Of a stretch of DNA of 5,143 nt, positions 1 through 5,143 are shown piece by piece (within the stretch, counting starts at the first letter, position 1; every line of letters begins with the position of its first letter). A model generated the notes under the pieces. The model did not search any database and had not been told where the DNA came from. It worked only from the letters and a program-made list of their open reading frames with translations. Made by a program: the position numbers and the translations under genes. Source of the stretch: Balneolaceae bacterium (GTDB lineage Bacteria; Bacteroidota; Rhodothermia; Balneolales; Balneolaceae); assembly GCA_021767245.1 (NCBI GenBank), contig JAASTO010000183.1, positions 1 through 5,143 of the forward strand. Direction: 5' to 3'.

Positions 1-923
1 ACGACCTGCATAAAAGCGATAAGCACTGGGCCAATTACATAAAAGGAGTGGTGGCTGAGCTTCAAAAAGAGAACTTTAAGCTGAAAGGGTTTGATGTGGT
101 GTTTGGAGGTAACATCCCGATCGGAGCCGGACTGTCATCATCAGCTGCTTTGGAGGGGGCTCTTACCGTTGGGCTCGATAAGATATTTATGCTTGGGATG
201 GATCGTAAAAAGATGGCGCGAATTGGTCAGTTGACTGAGCACAATCATGTGGGGGTCAATTGTGGGATCATGGATCAGTTCATTAATCTGCATGGGGAAG
301 CTGACAAAGCCCTGAAACTGGATTGCCGAACCCTGGATTACGAACTTTATCCGTTCCATCAGGAAGGCATTAAGATCGTTCTTTGCAATTCAAAAGTGAG
401 TCATAATCTGTCGGATTCAGAGTATAATGTGAGGCGGTCGCAGTGTGAGGAAGGTGTTGAGATCCTCAAACAATATGATCCGCAGATCAGGAATCTCCGG
501 GATGTGAGTATGGAACTGCTTGTAGAGCATAAGAGCGAATTTGATCCGGTGGTTTTCAGGCGTTGCAAGTTTGTACTCGAAGAAAACGACCGGGTATTGA
601 AGGCGTGTGAGGACCTGAGTAAAGAGGACCTGAGGTCTTTTGGGCAACACATGTTTGAATCGCATGAGGGGCTCAGTAAGGAATATGAGGTCAGTTGTGA
701 GGAACTTGATATCCTGGTTGAACTTGCCAAAGAGCAGGAAGGGTTGTTAGGCTGCCGCATGATGGGTGGCGGCTTTGGTGGCTGCACCATCAATCTGGTG
801 GAAGAAACAGAGGTGGATACATTCACCGGATCGATATCAAAAAAGTACAAAGAGCGAACCGGTATCGAAGCCGAGATCTATGTAACGCAGATCAACGGCG
901 GGGCACACATTATTGAATCGTAG
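1..923 (+). CDS. galK: Galactokinase (5'-truncated by window edge)
   Basis: Cytoplasmic GHMP-family kinase that converts galactose and ATP to galactose-1-phosphate, the first phosphorylation of the Leloir pathway. The first full codon in the window is at 3 and the frame is open to the TAG at 921-923, giving 306 residues. The GTG at 48 is internal: in-frame codons before it already encode a GalK-like stretch (WANYIKGV). Galactokinases are usually about 380-390 residues, so roughly 75-80 are missing upstream, including the N-terminal GEHTDY sugar-binding signature. Counting from the codon at 3, visible motifs are the ATP-binding loop PIGAGLSSSAA (39-49), GVNCGIMDQF (84-93) with the expected catalytic Asp at 91, the EYNVRRSQC segment (about 140-148), and the C-terminal glycine-rich GCRMMGGGFGGC (250-261). 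The reading frame has no internal break. It is followed 14 bases later by galT in the same direction, so the two are almost certainly cotranscribed. The promoter lies outside the window. Confidence 0.97.
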   Translation, partial: DLHKSDKHWANYIKGVVAELQKENFKLKGFDVVFGGNIPIGAGLSSSAALEGALTVGLDKIFMLGMDRKKMARIGQLTEHNHVGVNCGIMDQFINLHGEADKALKLDCRTLDYELYPFHQEGIKIVLCNSKVSHNLSDSEYNVRRSQCEEGVEILKQYDPQIRNLRDVSMELLVEHKSEFDPVVFRRCKFVLEENDRVLKACEDLSKEDLRSFGQHMFESHEGLSKEYEVSCEELDILVELAKEQEGLLGCRMMGGGFGGCTINLVEETEVDTFTGSISKKYKERTGIEAEIYVTQINGGAHIIES

Positions 924-926
924 AAC

Positions 927-931
927 AGGAG
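927..931 (+). promoter_or_regulatory. Shine-Dalgarno sequence of galT
   Basis: AGGAG lies six bases before the ATG at 938, in the short gap after the galK stop. It supports that ATG as the galT start. The N-terminal protein match (HPHRR.N.LTGEW) begins only eight residues in, which agrees. It is the only clear Shine-Dalgarno sequence seen before a complete gene in this window. Confidence 0.75.
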
Positions 932-937
932 TAGATC

Positions 938-1984
938 ATGAAACTTGATTTCAGCAAACATCCACACCGAAGACTAAATTTACTGACGGGCGAATGGGTA
1001 CAGGTTTCTCCTCATCGCACGAAACGGCCCTGGCAGGGACAGGAAGAGGAGACGGCTCAGGACACCAAGCCCGAGTATGATCCAAACTGCTATCTCTGCC
1101 CCGGCAACGACCGAGCCGGAGAAGCCAAGAATCCGGAGTACACCTCCACCTTTTCGTTTGTCAATGATTTCAGTGCCCTGTTGCCGGATACCTCCAACGA
1201 AGAAGTCAACGACAGCGACCTGCTGATCGCTAAAGGTGAACGTGGTATCTGCAAAGTGATCTGTTTTTCACCCCGGCACGATCTGACCCTTGCCGAAATG
1301 GAGCTGCCCCAAATTGAAGAGGTGGTTGACCTGTGGGTGAAAGAATACAAAGAGCTGGGGGAAAAGGAATTCATTAACTACGTGCAGATCTTTGAAAACC
1401 GGGGAGAGGTGATGGGAAGTAGTAATCCACACCCGCACGGACAGATCTGGGCGCAGGAAACCATCCCCGAAGAGCCGGCCAAAGAGATGCGGCAGTTTGA
1501 AGCTTATTACAAGAAACACGGTAAGACCCTGCTCAGTGATTACCTGGAGCTGGAGATGAAGCGCAAAGAACGACTGGTGGTGGAAAATGACCACTTTGCC
1601 GTGGTAGTCCCTTTCTGGGCCTTCTGGCCCTTTGAGACCCTGCTGATCAGTAAGCGGCCTTTTGCACGGTTTACGGATATGACTGGTGAGGAGAAAAAAG
1701 CCTTGGCTGATATTGTGAAGAAGATCACGGTGAAATACGATAATGTCTTCAAGGTCTCCTTCCCCTATTCAGCCGGTTTTCATCCGGCGCCAACGGATGG
1801 CAAGGATCATCCGGAGTGGCATTTTCATATGCATTTCTATCCGCCATTGTTGCGGTCTGCCACCATCAAAAAATTCCGTGTGGGATACGAGATGCTTGCC
1901 AATTCACAGCGGGATGTCACCGCCGAATTCAGTGCCCAATGGCTGCGTGACCTGCCGGATGTTCATTATAAAAAGCGTGGGTGA
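938..1984 (+). CDS. galT: Galactose-1-phosphate uridylyltransferase
   Basis: Transfers UMP from UDP-glucose to galactose-1-phosphate, giving UDP-galactose and glucose-1-phosphate (Leloir pathway, cytoplasm). The protein is 348 residues, the same length as E. coli GalT, and is collinear with it as I remember that sequence. Visible landmarks are the HPHRR.N.LTGEW start (8-20), zinc-ligand cysteines in CYLC (C51, C54), SPRHDLTL with H114, and the active-site SSNPHPHGQIWA, where H165 would be the zinc ligand and H167 the nucleophile that carries the uridylyl group. Next come WPFETLL (230-236), then GFHPAP with H282 and HFHMHFYPPLLRSATIKKF with H297 and H299. Together with E183 these match the iron site of the E. 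coli enzyme. All catalytic and metal positions are present, so the gene should be functional. The E. coli GCSNPHPH cysteine is serine here, a mild substitution. It is the last gene of the visible galKT unit. No convincing plus-strand terminator was found in the 195 bases after it. Confidence 0.98.
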   Translation: MKLDFSKHPHRRLNLLTGEWVQVSPHRTKRPWQGQEEETAQDTKPEYDPNCYLCPGNDRAGEAKNPEYTSTFSFVNDFSALLPDTSNEEVNDSDLLIAKGERGICKVICFSPRHDLTLAEMELPQIEEVVDLWVKEYKELGEKEFINYVQIFENRGEVMGSSNPHPHGQIWAQETIPEEPAKEMRQFEAYYKKHGKTLLSDYLELEMKRKERLVVENDHFAVVVPFWAFWPFETLLISKRPFARFTDMTGEEKKALADIVKKITVKYDNVFKVSFPYSAGFHPAPTDGKDHPEWHFHMHFYPPLLRSATIKKFRVGYEMLANSQRDVTAEFSAQWLRDLPDVHYKKRG

Positions 1985-2117
1985 GGTTAGAATTACCACG
2001 GCCTTGTAAATCCATTCATAATTATATGTACCGGAAATCTATCTCACGGATCTCCCGGCTAATGGATGGATTTGAATCGATATCATGATGGATAATATCA
2101 AATCAACAAACCCATAC

Positions 2118-2144
2118 AAAAAACGGCCAAACAGGTTTGGAGCC
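2118..2144 (-). terminator. Rho-independent terminator of the symporter gene
   Basis: Read on the minus strand, the stem CCAAA-cctg-TTTGG (plus 2127-2140) can be extended by two G-C pairs across a two-base bulge, and is followed directly by CCG and six T (the A-run at 2118-2123). It starts about 40 bases past the stop of the symporter gene, the expected place. On the plus strand no T-run follows the hairpin, so it is unlikely to stop transcripts coming from galT. The stem is short, so its strength is uncertain. Confidence 0.6.
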
Positions 2145-2179
2145 ATCTGACTGTTGTTAAATTCTCGCCAAATACATTC

Positions 2180-3811
2180 TTACCAGAACAGAGCGTATAG
2201 AGCTGTGGTAATGATCAATATGATATAGGCTCCGATGTTGAAAGCCGGACCGGTCTTGAATGTTTCTGCGGTAGTGTGAATGGCTTTCGGGTCTTCATCC
2301 TCGGGATTGGTGGTCAGACTCACACCGGCAATGATCACAACAGTAAGGATCATGGTGTAATACATCTGTGTGAGGAACGGGAGCTCAAGAGATGGGATCT
2401 TAAGCAATAGCGCGATCACAATGGATGAAAGCACACCATAAATAGCACCCTTGGTGGTGGTTTTCTTCCAGAAAAGTCCCATAATGAATACCGCTAAGAT
2501 ACCCGGACTCACCACGCCGGTGTATTCCTGAATGAACTGAAATACCTGAGGCACATCTTCCAGAAGGGGTGCGATAAGAACAGCTGTTACCAAAGCGACA
2601 GCTGCCGTGATCCGCCCCATATTCACGGTCTGTTTGTCAGAGGCATTTTTGTTGATATATGCCCGGTAAATATCCATCGTGAAAATGGTAGCTACGGAAT
2701 TCAGCATGGAAGCCAGTGAGGACACTATGGCTGCTGCAAGGGCTGCAACCACCAACCCTTTAAAGCCGGGAGAGAGGAACACGCTGATCAGCCAAGGATA
2801 GGCATTGTCATACTCCACACTCCCATCAGGATTGGTGAATACGCTGATAACACCGGGAATTTGAGTGGTACCTTCGGGCTGTGTGTAAAGCACATATACT
2901 ATGATACCCGGGATCACCACGATCAATGGGATCAGTAATTTCAGGAAGGCAGCAAAGATGATCCCTTTTTGAGATTCTTTAAGAGATTTGGCTGCCAGGG
3001 TTCGCTGAATGATGTACTGATTGAAGCCCCAATAATACAGGTTGGCGACCCAAAGTCCGCCGATCAGTACAGCGATGCCGGGCAGGTTATCAAATTCAGG
3101 ATTAGACCGTTCGAGGATCATATTGAATTTATCGCCGGCCGTATCATACAGGTGAACCATGCCGTTCAGGATGCCACCTTCTGGAGTCAGGTTATACAGG
3201 GCAACAAAGGTAGTTACAAAGCCACCAAGAACAAGCAGACCAACCTGAAGCACGTCGGTCCAGGCCACAGCCGACAATCCACCATAAAGGGAATACGCGG
3301 CGGCGATCAGAGCCAGGCCAACAAGGGCGTAAATAACAAGGCTGCCATCACCCGTTCCCATGATGGTATCAAGGGCTTTGGCGCCGAGAAACATGACGGT
3401 GGTGAGGTTCACAAATACAAAAAGAGCGATCCAGAAAACGGCAAGGATGGTCTTCAGGGTGGTGTTATACCGGTGCTCAATAAATTCAGGAATGGTATAA
3501 AGTTTTTTCTCGATAAAGATAGGAAGCAGGTATTTACCGACTATGATCAGGGTGATGGCGGCCATCCATTCGTAGGAGGCAATGGCAAGTCCCACTGCAA
3601 ATCCGGAACCAGACATTCCGATGATCTGCTCGGCAGAGATATTGGCAGCAATGAGCGAGGCACCGATGGCCCACCATGGCAGGGATTTACCGGCCAGAAA
3701 ATAATCTTCCGCATTCTTTTGGTGCCCTTCTTTATCTCTTGAAACCCACAACCCGATCCCAATAATTACCGCACAGTAGGCTACAAAAACTACAATGTCT
3801 ATCCCTGTCAT
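2180..3811 (-). CDS. sglT: Na+/galactose (glucose) symporter, SSS family, vSGLT-like
   Basis: Inner-membrane sodium/solute symporter of the SLC5/SSS family (LeuT fold, about 14 transmembrane helices). It is 543 residues, the length I remember for Vibrio parahaemolyticus vSGLT, and long segments look nearly identical to it (DYFLAGKSLPWW at 36-47; the region around 251-276; QEYTG at 428-432). vSGLT sugar-site residues have counterparts here: Q62, E81, N135, N257, K291 and Q428, plus the inner-gate tyrosine Y260. The position of vSGLT S91 is A84. The Na2-site positions A55, I58, A361, S364 and S365 are also present. This points to Na+-driven uptake of galactose and perhaps glucose; those residue roles are recalled from the vSGLT structure. 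The ATG at 3811 starts seven residues shorter than vSGLT but just before the first helix, and no clear Shine-Dalgarno sequence precedes it. The gene converges on galKT and would supply their substrate. A candidate -7 element and an inverted repeat lie just upstream. Alternative: a relative that prefers another monosaccharide. Confidence 0.95.
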   Translation of the reverse strand: MTGIDIVVFVAYCAVIIGIGLWVSRDKEGHQKNAEDYFLAGKSLPWWAIGASLIAANISAEQIIGMSGSGFAVGLAIASYEWMAAITLIIVGKYLLPIFIEKKLYTIPEFIEHRYNTTLKTILAVFWIALFVFVNLTTVMFLGAKALDTIMGTGDGSLVIYALVGLALIAAAYSLYGGLSAVAWTDVLQVGLLVLGGFVTTFVALYNLTPEGGILNGMVHLYDTAGDKFNMILERSNPEFDNLPGIAVLIGGLWVANLYYWGFNQYIIQRTLAAKSLKESQKGIIFAAFLKLLIPLIVVIPGIIVYVLYTQPEGTTQIPGVISVFTNPDGSVEYDNAYPWLISVFLSPGFKGLVVAALAAAIVSSLASMLNSVATIFTMDIYRAYINKNASDKQTVNMGRITAAVALVTAVLIAPLLEDVPQVFQFIQEYTGVVSPGILAVFIMGLFWKKTTTKGAIYGVLSSIVIALLLKIPSLELPFLTQMYYTMILTVVIIAGVSLTTNPEDEDPKAIHTTAETFKTGPAFNIGAYIILIITTALYALFW

Positions 3812-3823
3812 AACACTTGATTT

Positions 3824-3849
3824 ATTTGAGTGAGTGTATCAGCTCAAAT
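3824..3849. repeat. 7+7 inverted repeat upstream of the symporter; candidate operator
   Basis: ATTTGAG (3824-3830) and CTCAAAT (3843-3849) are perfect inverted copies separated by 12 bases. The repeat ends 12 bases before the symporter start codon and its outer arm overlaps the candidate -7 element at 3845-3852. The placement suits a repressor site, or a weak mRNA hairpin in the leader. AT-rich sequence gives such repeats by chance fairly often, so the role is inferred from position only. Confidence 0.35.
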
Positions 3850-3852
3850 GTA
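3845..3852 (-). promoter_or_regulatory. Candidate Bacteroidota-type -7 element of the symporter gene
   Basis: On the minus strand this reads TACATTTG, an exact fit to the TAnnTTTG consensus used by the primary sigma factor of Bacteroidota and relatives. It would start transcription roughly 25-30 bases before the ATG at 3811. The upstream TTTG that should lie about 19 bases away is not there; the nearest TTTG is only 12 bases upstream. The call therefore rests on one element. Confidence 0.35.
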
Positions 3853-3954
3853 AACGGAAGTCAGCAAAATTGCTTAGCCTAATTTGAATAAATCGTTCAG
3901 AAATAAGAGCAGTTGCAGATCTAAAGTAAAAAAGATGTTAATGAACGGTATAAA

Positions 3955-3983
3955 TTATTTTTTGATTCTATATTTTATATAAT
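3955..3983 (+). promoter_or_regulatory. Candidate promoter of the small basic protein gene
   Basis: TATAAT at 3978-3983 is a perfect -10 hexamer, with TTATTT at 3955-3960 as a poor -35 at 17-base spacing. It would leave a leader of about 50 bases before the ATG at 4043. The tract is extremely AT-rich (8 G or C among the 60 bases 3961-4020), so a TATAAT match is weak evidence alone. No TAnnTTTG element was found here. Confidence 0.3.
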
Positions 3984-4042
3984 AATTCATGGTAATTACT
4001 ATATTAACATTTAAGATTATTGGTTAACAAAATAATAGAGTT

Positions 4043-4294
4043 ATGGATATTAAATTTGTAAAGCGTACAAACGTTAAATCATCTAAGAAGAGAACCTCCA
4101 AATTCAAACCGCTACTTGAAGCCATCGAAAAACTTAAGCCCGGCGGTCAGGCTGTTGAAGTAAGTTATTCCAACGAAAAGAATATCAATTCAATGCGTAC
4201 GGCTGTATATCAGTTTGGCAAGCAAAACGACTTTAAGGTAAAAAGCCGGAGAGATGCGGATAATAAGAAGATCTATTTCTACCGCGATAAGTAA
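4043..4294 (+). CDS. Small, strongly basic protein of unknown function
   Basis: I do not recognise this 83-residue protein. It has 22 Lys plus Arg against 9 Asp plus Glu (net about +13), no signal peptide, no membrane helix and no cysteine. The first 22 residues are a basic, probably disordered tail. Then come a likely helix (about 22-31), the turn KPGGQ (32-36), a strand (AVEVSY, 37-42), a second helix (about 48-62), and two strands (FKVKSR 64-69, KIYFYR 76-81). This alternating pattern with a clean ending suggests a real folded domain, and the charge suggests nucleic-acid or ribosome binding, though that is inference. The ATG at 4043 is the first in frame after the AT-rich leader and has no clear Shine-Dalgarno sequence. 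GC is 38% by hand count, visibly lower than in galT. It stands alone, divergent from the symporter and convergent with the acyltransferase. It could be a core housekeeping small protein or an acquired one. Confidence 0.75.
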   Translation: MDIKFVKRTNVKSSKKRTSKFKPLLEAIEKLKPGGQAVEVSYSNEKNINSMRTAVYQFGKQNDFKVKSRRDADNKKIYFYRDK

Positions 4295-4311
4295 GATCTA
4301 AAACGAATTCT

Positions 4312-4345
4312 GACCAAACCCCTGGTCGTAGTTTATTTTATTCTT
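4312..4345 (+). terminator. Short hairpin between convergent genes; weak terminator
   Basis: GACCA (4312-4316) and TGGTC (4323-4327) form a five-base-pair stem with a six-base loop, followed by a T-rich stretch (4329-4345). It begins 17 bases after the stop of the small basic protein gene, the right place for its terminator, and runs into the 3' end of the opposing acyltransferase gene. The stem is short and the T-tract is interrupted, so it may work poorly. It might also serve the minus strand, where a TTTT follows a little further on. Confidence 0.4.
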
Positions 4346-5081
4346 CCACATCAGCCCATTTCAGGTACATACTTCTGAGCTGTCGGATATGTTCGTCAAT
4401 GGTTTCTTTTTGCCATTCGGAAGTATCTACCGGTGGGTGAATGTGGGCTTTTATCCGTCCGCTTTTTGAAAGCAAGGAACCTCCCAGACTTAATTCCTGA
4501 TTTCCCTCAAAGTAGATGGGCACGATCGGGTAATCGAGATCGATAGCCATATGAAAGGCTCCCTTTTTGAATGGTCCGATGATACCCGGATGTTTGCGTG
4601 ACCCTTCCGGCGCCACCATGATGGACAGGTTATTCCGCTTCACACGATCATAGGTATTCTTCAGTTTGGCGACCGCTTTTTTGCTTTTTTTGCGCTGAAT
4701 GAAAACCTGACCGGTCAGGTGGCCCACAATAAAAAAGAGTGGATTGTACTGCAGCTCCCATTTTGCTACGAAGCGAATACCGGGGAGTCCAAGGGCGATA
4801 ATGGTCACCAGGTCCAGGGTGGAACTGTGGTTAATGGTATAAATGACGGGACGATCCACCGGCTCTCCGTGTTGGATCACTTCGAAGTAAATGCCCAGAG
4901 TCCACAGTACGGGGTAGGCGATAAATGGACCAAAATTCTCTACCACAAAATTTGTGGCTTTACCAAAAGAGAGGATCAGTAAGATCGCGATGACCGGTGT
5001 AGAAATAGCGAACATAAAAAAGAATACGACGATCGCAAGAAAACTGCGGATATACTCGATTGGGGTCAGTGAGGTGGCCAT
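4338..5081 (-). CDS. 1-acyl-sn-glycerol-3-phosphate acyltransferase family protein (PlsC-like)
   Basis: Membrane-bound acyltransferase of the LPLAT/AGPAT superfamily, expected to acylate lysophosphatidic acid to phosphatidic acid in phospholipid synthesis. It is 247 residues, normal for bacterial PlsC. A hydrophobic N-terminal anchor spans about 14-38. Motif I is NHSSTLD (84-90), with the catalytic H85 and D90 of HX4D. Next come FVAKWEL (104-110) and a GQVFIQRKK stretch (124-132, motif II region). Motif III is APEGSR (157-162), followed by GPFKKGAFHMA (169-179). Motif IV is PIVPIYFEG (185-193). All family motifs are intact. The ATG at 5079-5081 lies directly before the anchor and has no Shine-Dalgarno sequence. 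The gene converges with the small basic protein gene and has no evident link to the galactose genes. The superfamily also contains acyltransferases for ornithine lipids and other lysolipids, so the exact acceptor is not fixed, and I leave the symbol blank for that reason. Confidence 0.92.
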   Translation of the reverse strand: MATSLTPIEYIRSFLAIVVFFFMFAISTPVIAILLILSFGKATNFVVENFGPFIAYPVLWTLGIYFEVIQHGEPVDRPVIYTINHSSTLDLVTIIALGLPGIRFVAKWELQYNPLFFIVGHLTGQVFIQRKKSKKAVAKLKNTYDRVKRNNLSIMVAPEGSRKHPGIIGPFKKGAFHMAIDLDYPIVPIYFEGNQELSLGGSLLSKSGRIKAHIHPPVDTSEWQKETIDEHIRQLRSMYLKWADVEE

Positions 5082-5109
5082 ACAAAGTAATATAATTGAA
5101 TTTTGGCTG

Positions 5110-5139
5110 AATATAGTGGATGCAAGGCACCTCTGAAAA
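5110..5139 (-). promoter_or_regulatory. Candidate promoter of the acyltransferase gene
   Basis: On the minus strand, TTTTCA (plus 5134-5139) and TATATT (plus 5110-5115) are 18 bases apart, resembling -35 and -10 hexamers at four and five of six positions. Transcription would start roughly 20-25 bases before the ATG. No TAnnTTTG element with proper spacing was seen, and the window ends just beyond, so an upstream operon partner cannot be excluded. Confidence 0.25.
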
Positions 5140-5143
5140 TGCA

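Noticed and set aside
48..50. GTG at 48 as the start of galK
   Set aside because: The same frame is open upstream to the window edge and already encodes GalK-like residues (WANYIKGV), so the true start is outside the window.
401..850. A 149-codon open frame on the minus strand opposite galK
   Set aside because: It is serine-rich and featureless, inside conserved galK coding sequence, with no regulatory signals of its own.
1743..2009. An 88-codon plus-strand frame overlapping the end of galT
   Set aside because: It covers the conserved HFHMHFYPPLLRSATIKKF region of GalT in another frame, and its own translation shows no family features, so it is not a frameshifted gene end.
2008..2073. Inverted repeat AAATCCAT/ATGGATTT after galT as a terminator
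   Set aside because: The arms are eight AT-rich bases with a loop of about 50 and no T-run follows on the plus strand.
2969..3742. A long open frame (257 codons) on the plus strand, antisense to the symporter gene
   Set aside because: It lies entirely within a gene of unmistakable homology, its translation is rich in Gly, Lys and Asp without any domain, and there is no Shine-Dalgarno sequence or promoter. It is an opposite-strand shadow of the symporter's codon bias.
3849..3864. TGTAAACG as a full LacI/GalR operator
   Set aside because: Only one half matches; the bases after the central CG (GAAGTC) do not give the symmetric half, so it is not called as a site on its own.
1..5143. Novel system, mobile element, CRISPR array, tRNA or toxin-antitoxin pair
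   Set aside because: All large frames are familiar metabolic or transport genes. No repeat array, terminal inverted repeats, transposase, cloverleaf sequence or paired small genes was seen.

Overview
The window is ordinary bacterial chromosome, most likely from a Bacteroidota- or Balneolota-like, probably marine, organism. That placement is an inference. It rests on closely packed genes of moderate GC, poor or absent Shine-Dalgarno sequences before three of the four visible starts, a TAnnTTTG-type candidate -7 element upstream of the symporter, and a sodium-coupled sugar transporter. No marker gene confirms it.

Layout. Positions 1-923 (+) hold the 3' four-fifths of galK (galactokinase), cut by the window edge. 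After a 14-base gap, galT (hexose-1-phosphate uridylyltransferase, 938-1984, +) is complete. A convergent intergenic stretch (1985-2179) contains a hairpin with a T-tract that reads as the terminator of the next, minus-strand gene. Positions 2180-3811 (-) encode a complete SSS-family Na+/sugar symporter very like Vibrio vSGLT. A 231-base AT-rich divergent region (3812-4042) carries candidate promoters for both sides and a 7+7 inverted repeat beside the symporter start. Positions 4043-4294 (+) encode an unrecognised, strongly basic 83-residue protein. A short hairpin (4312-4327) separates it from a convergent PlsC-type acyltransferase (4338-5081, -).

How they work together. The symporter would import galactose (or glucose) with Na+. 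GalK would phosphorylate galactose to galactose-1-phosphate, and GalT would exchange it with UDP-glucose to give UDP-galactose and glucose-1-phosphate. This is the uptake step plus two of the Leloir pathway steps; galE and galM are not in the window. The small basic protein and the acyltransferase (phospholipid synthesis) have no evident link to galactose use.

I found no mobile element, CRISPR array, tRNA, rRNA or defence system, and no convincing undescribed system. The most useful leads are the symporter's binding-site composition, the candidate operator at its promoter, and the orphan basic protein.
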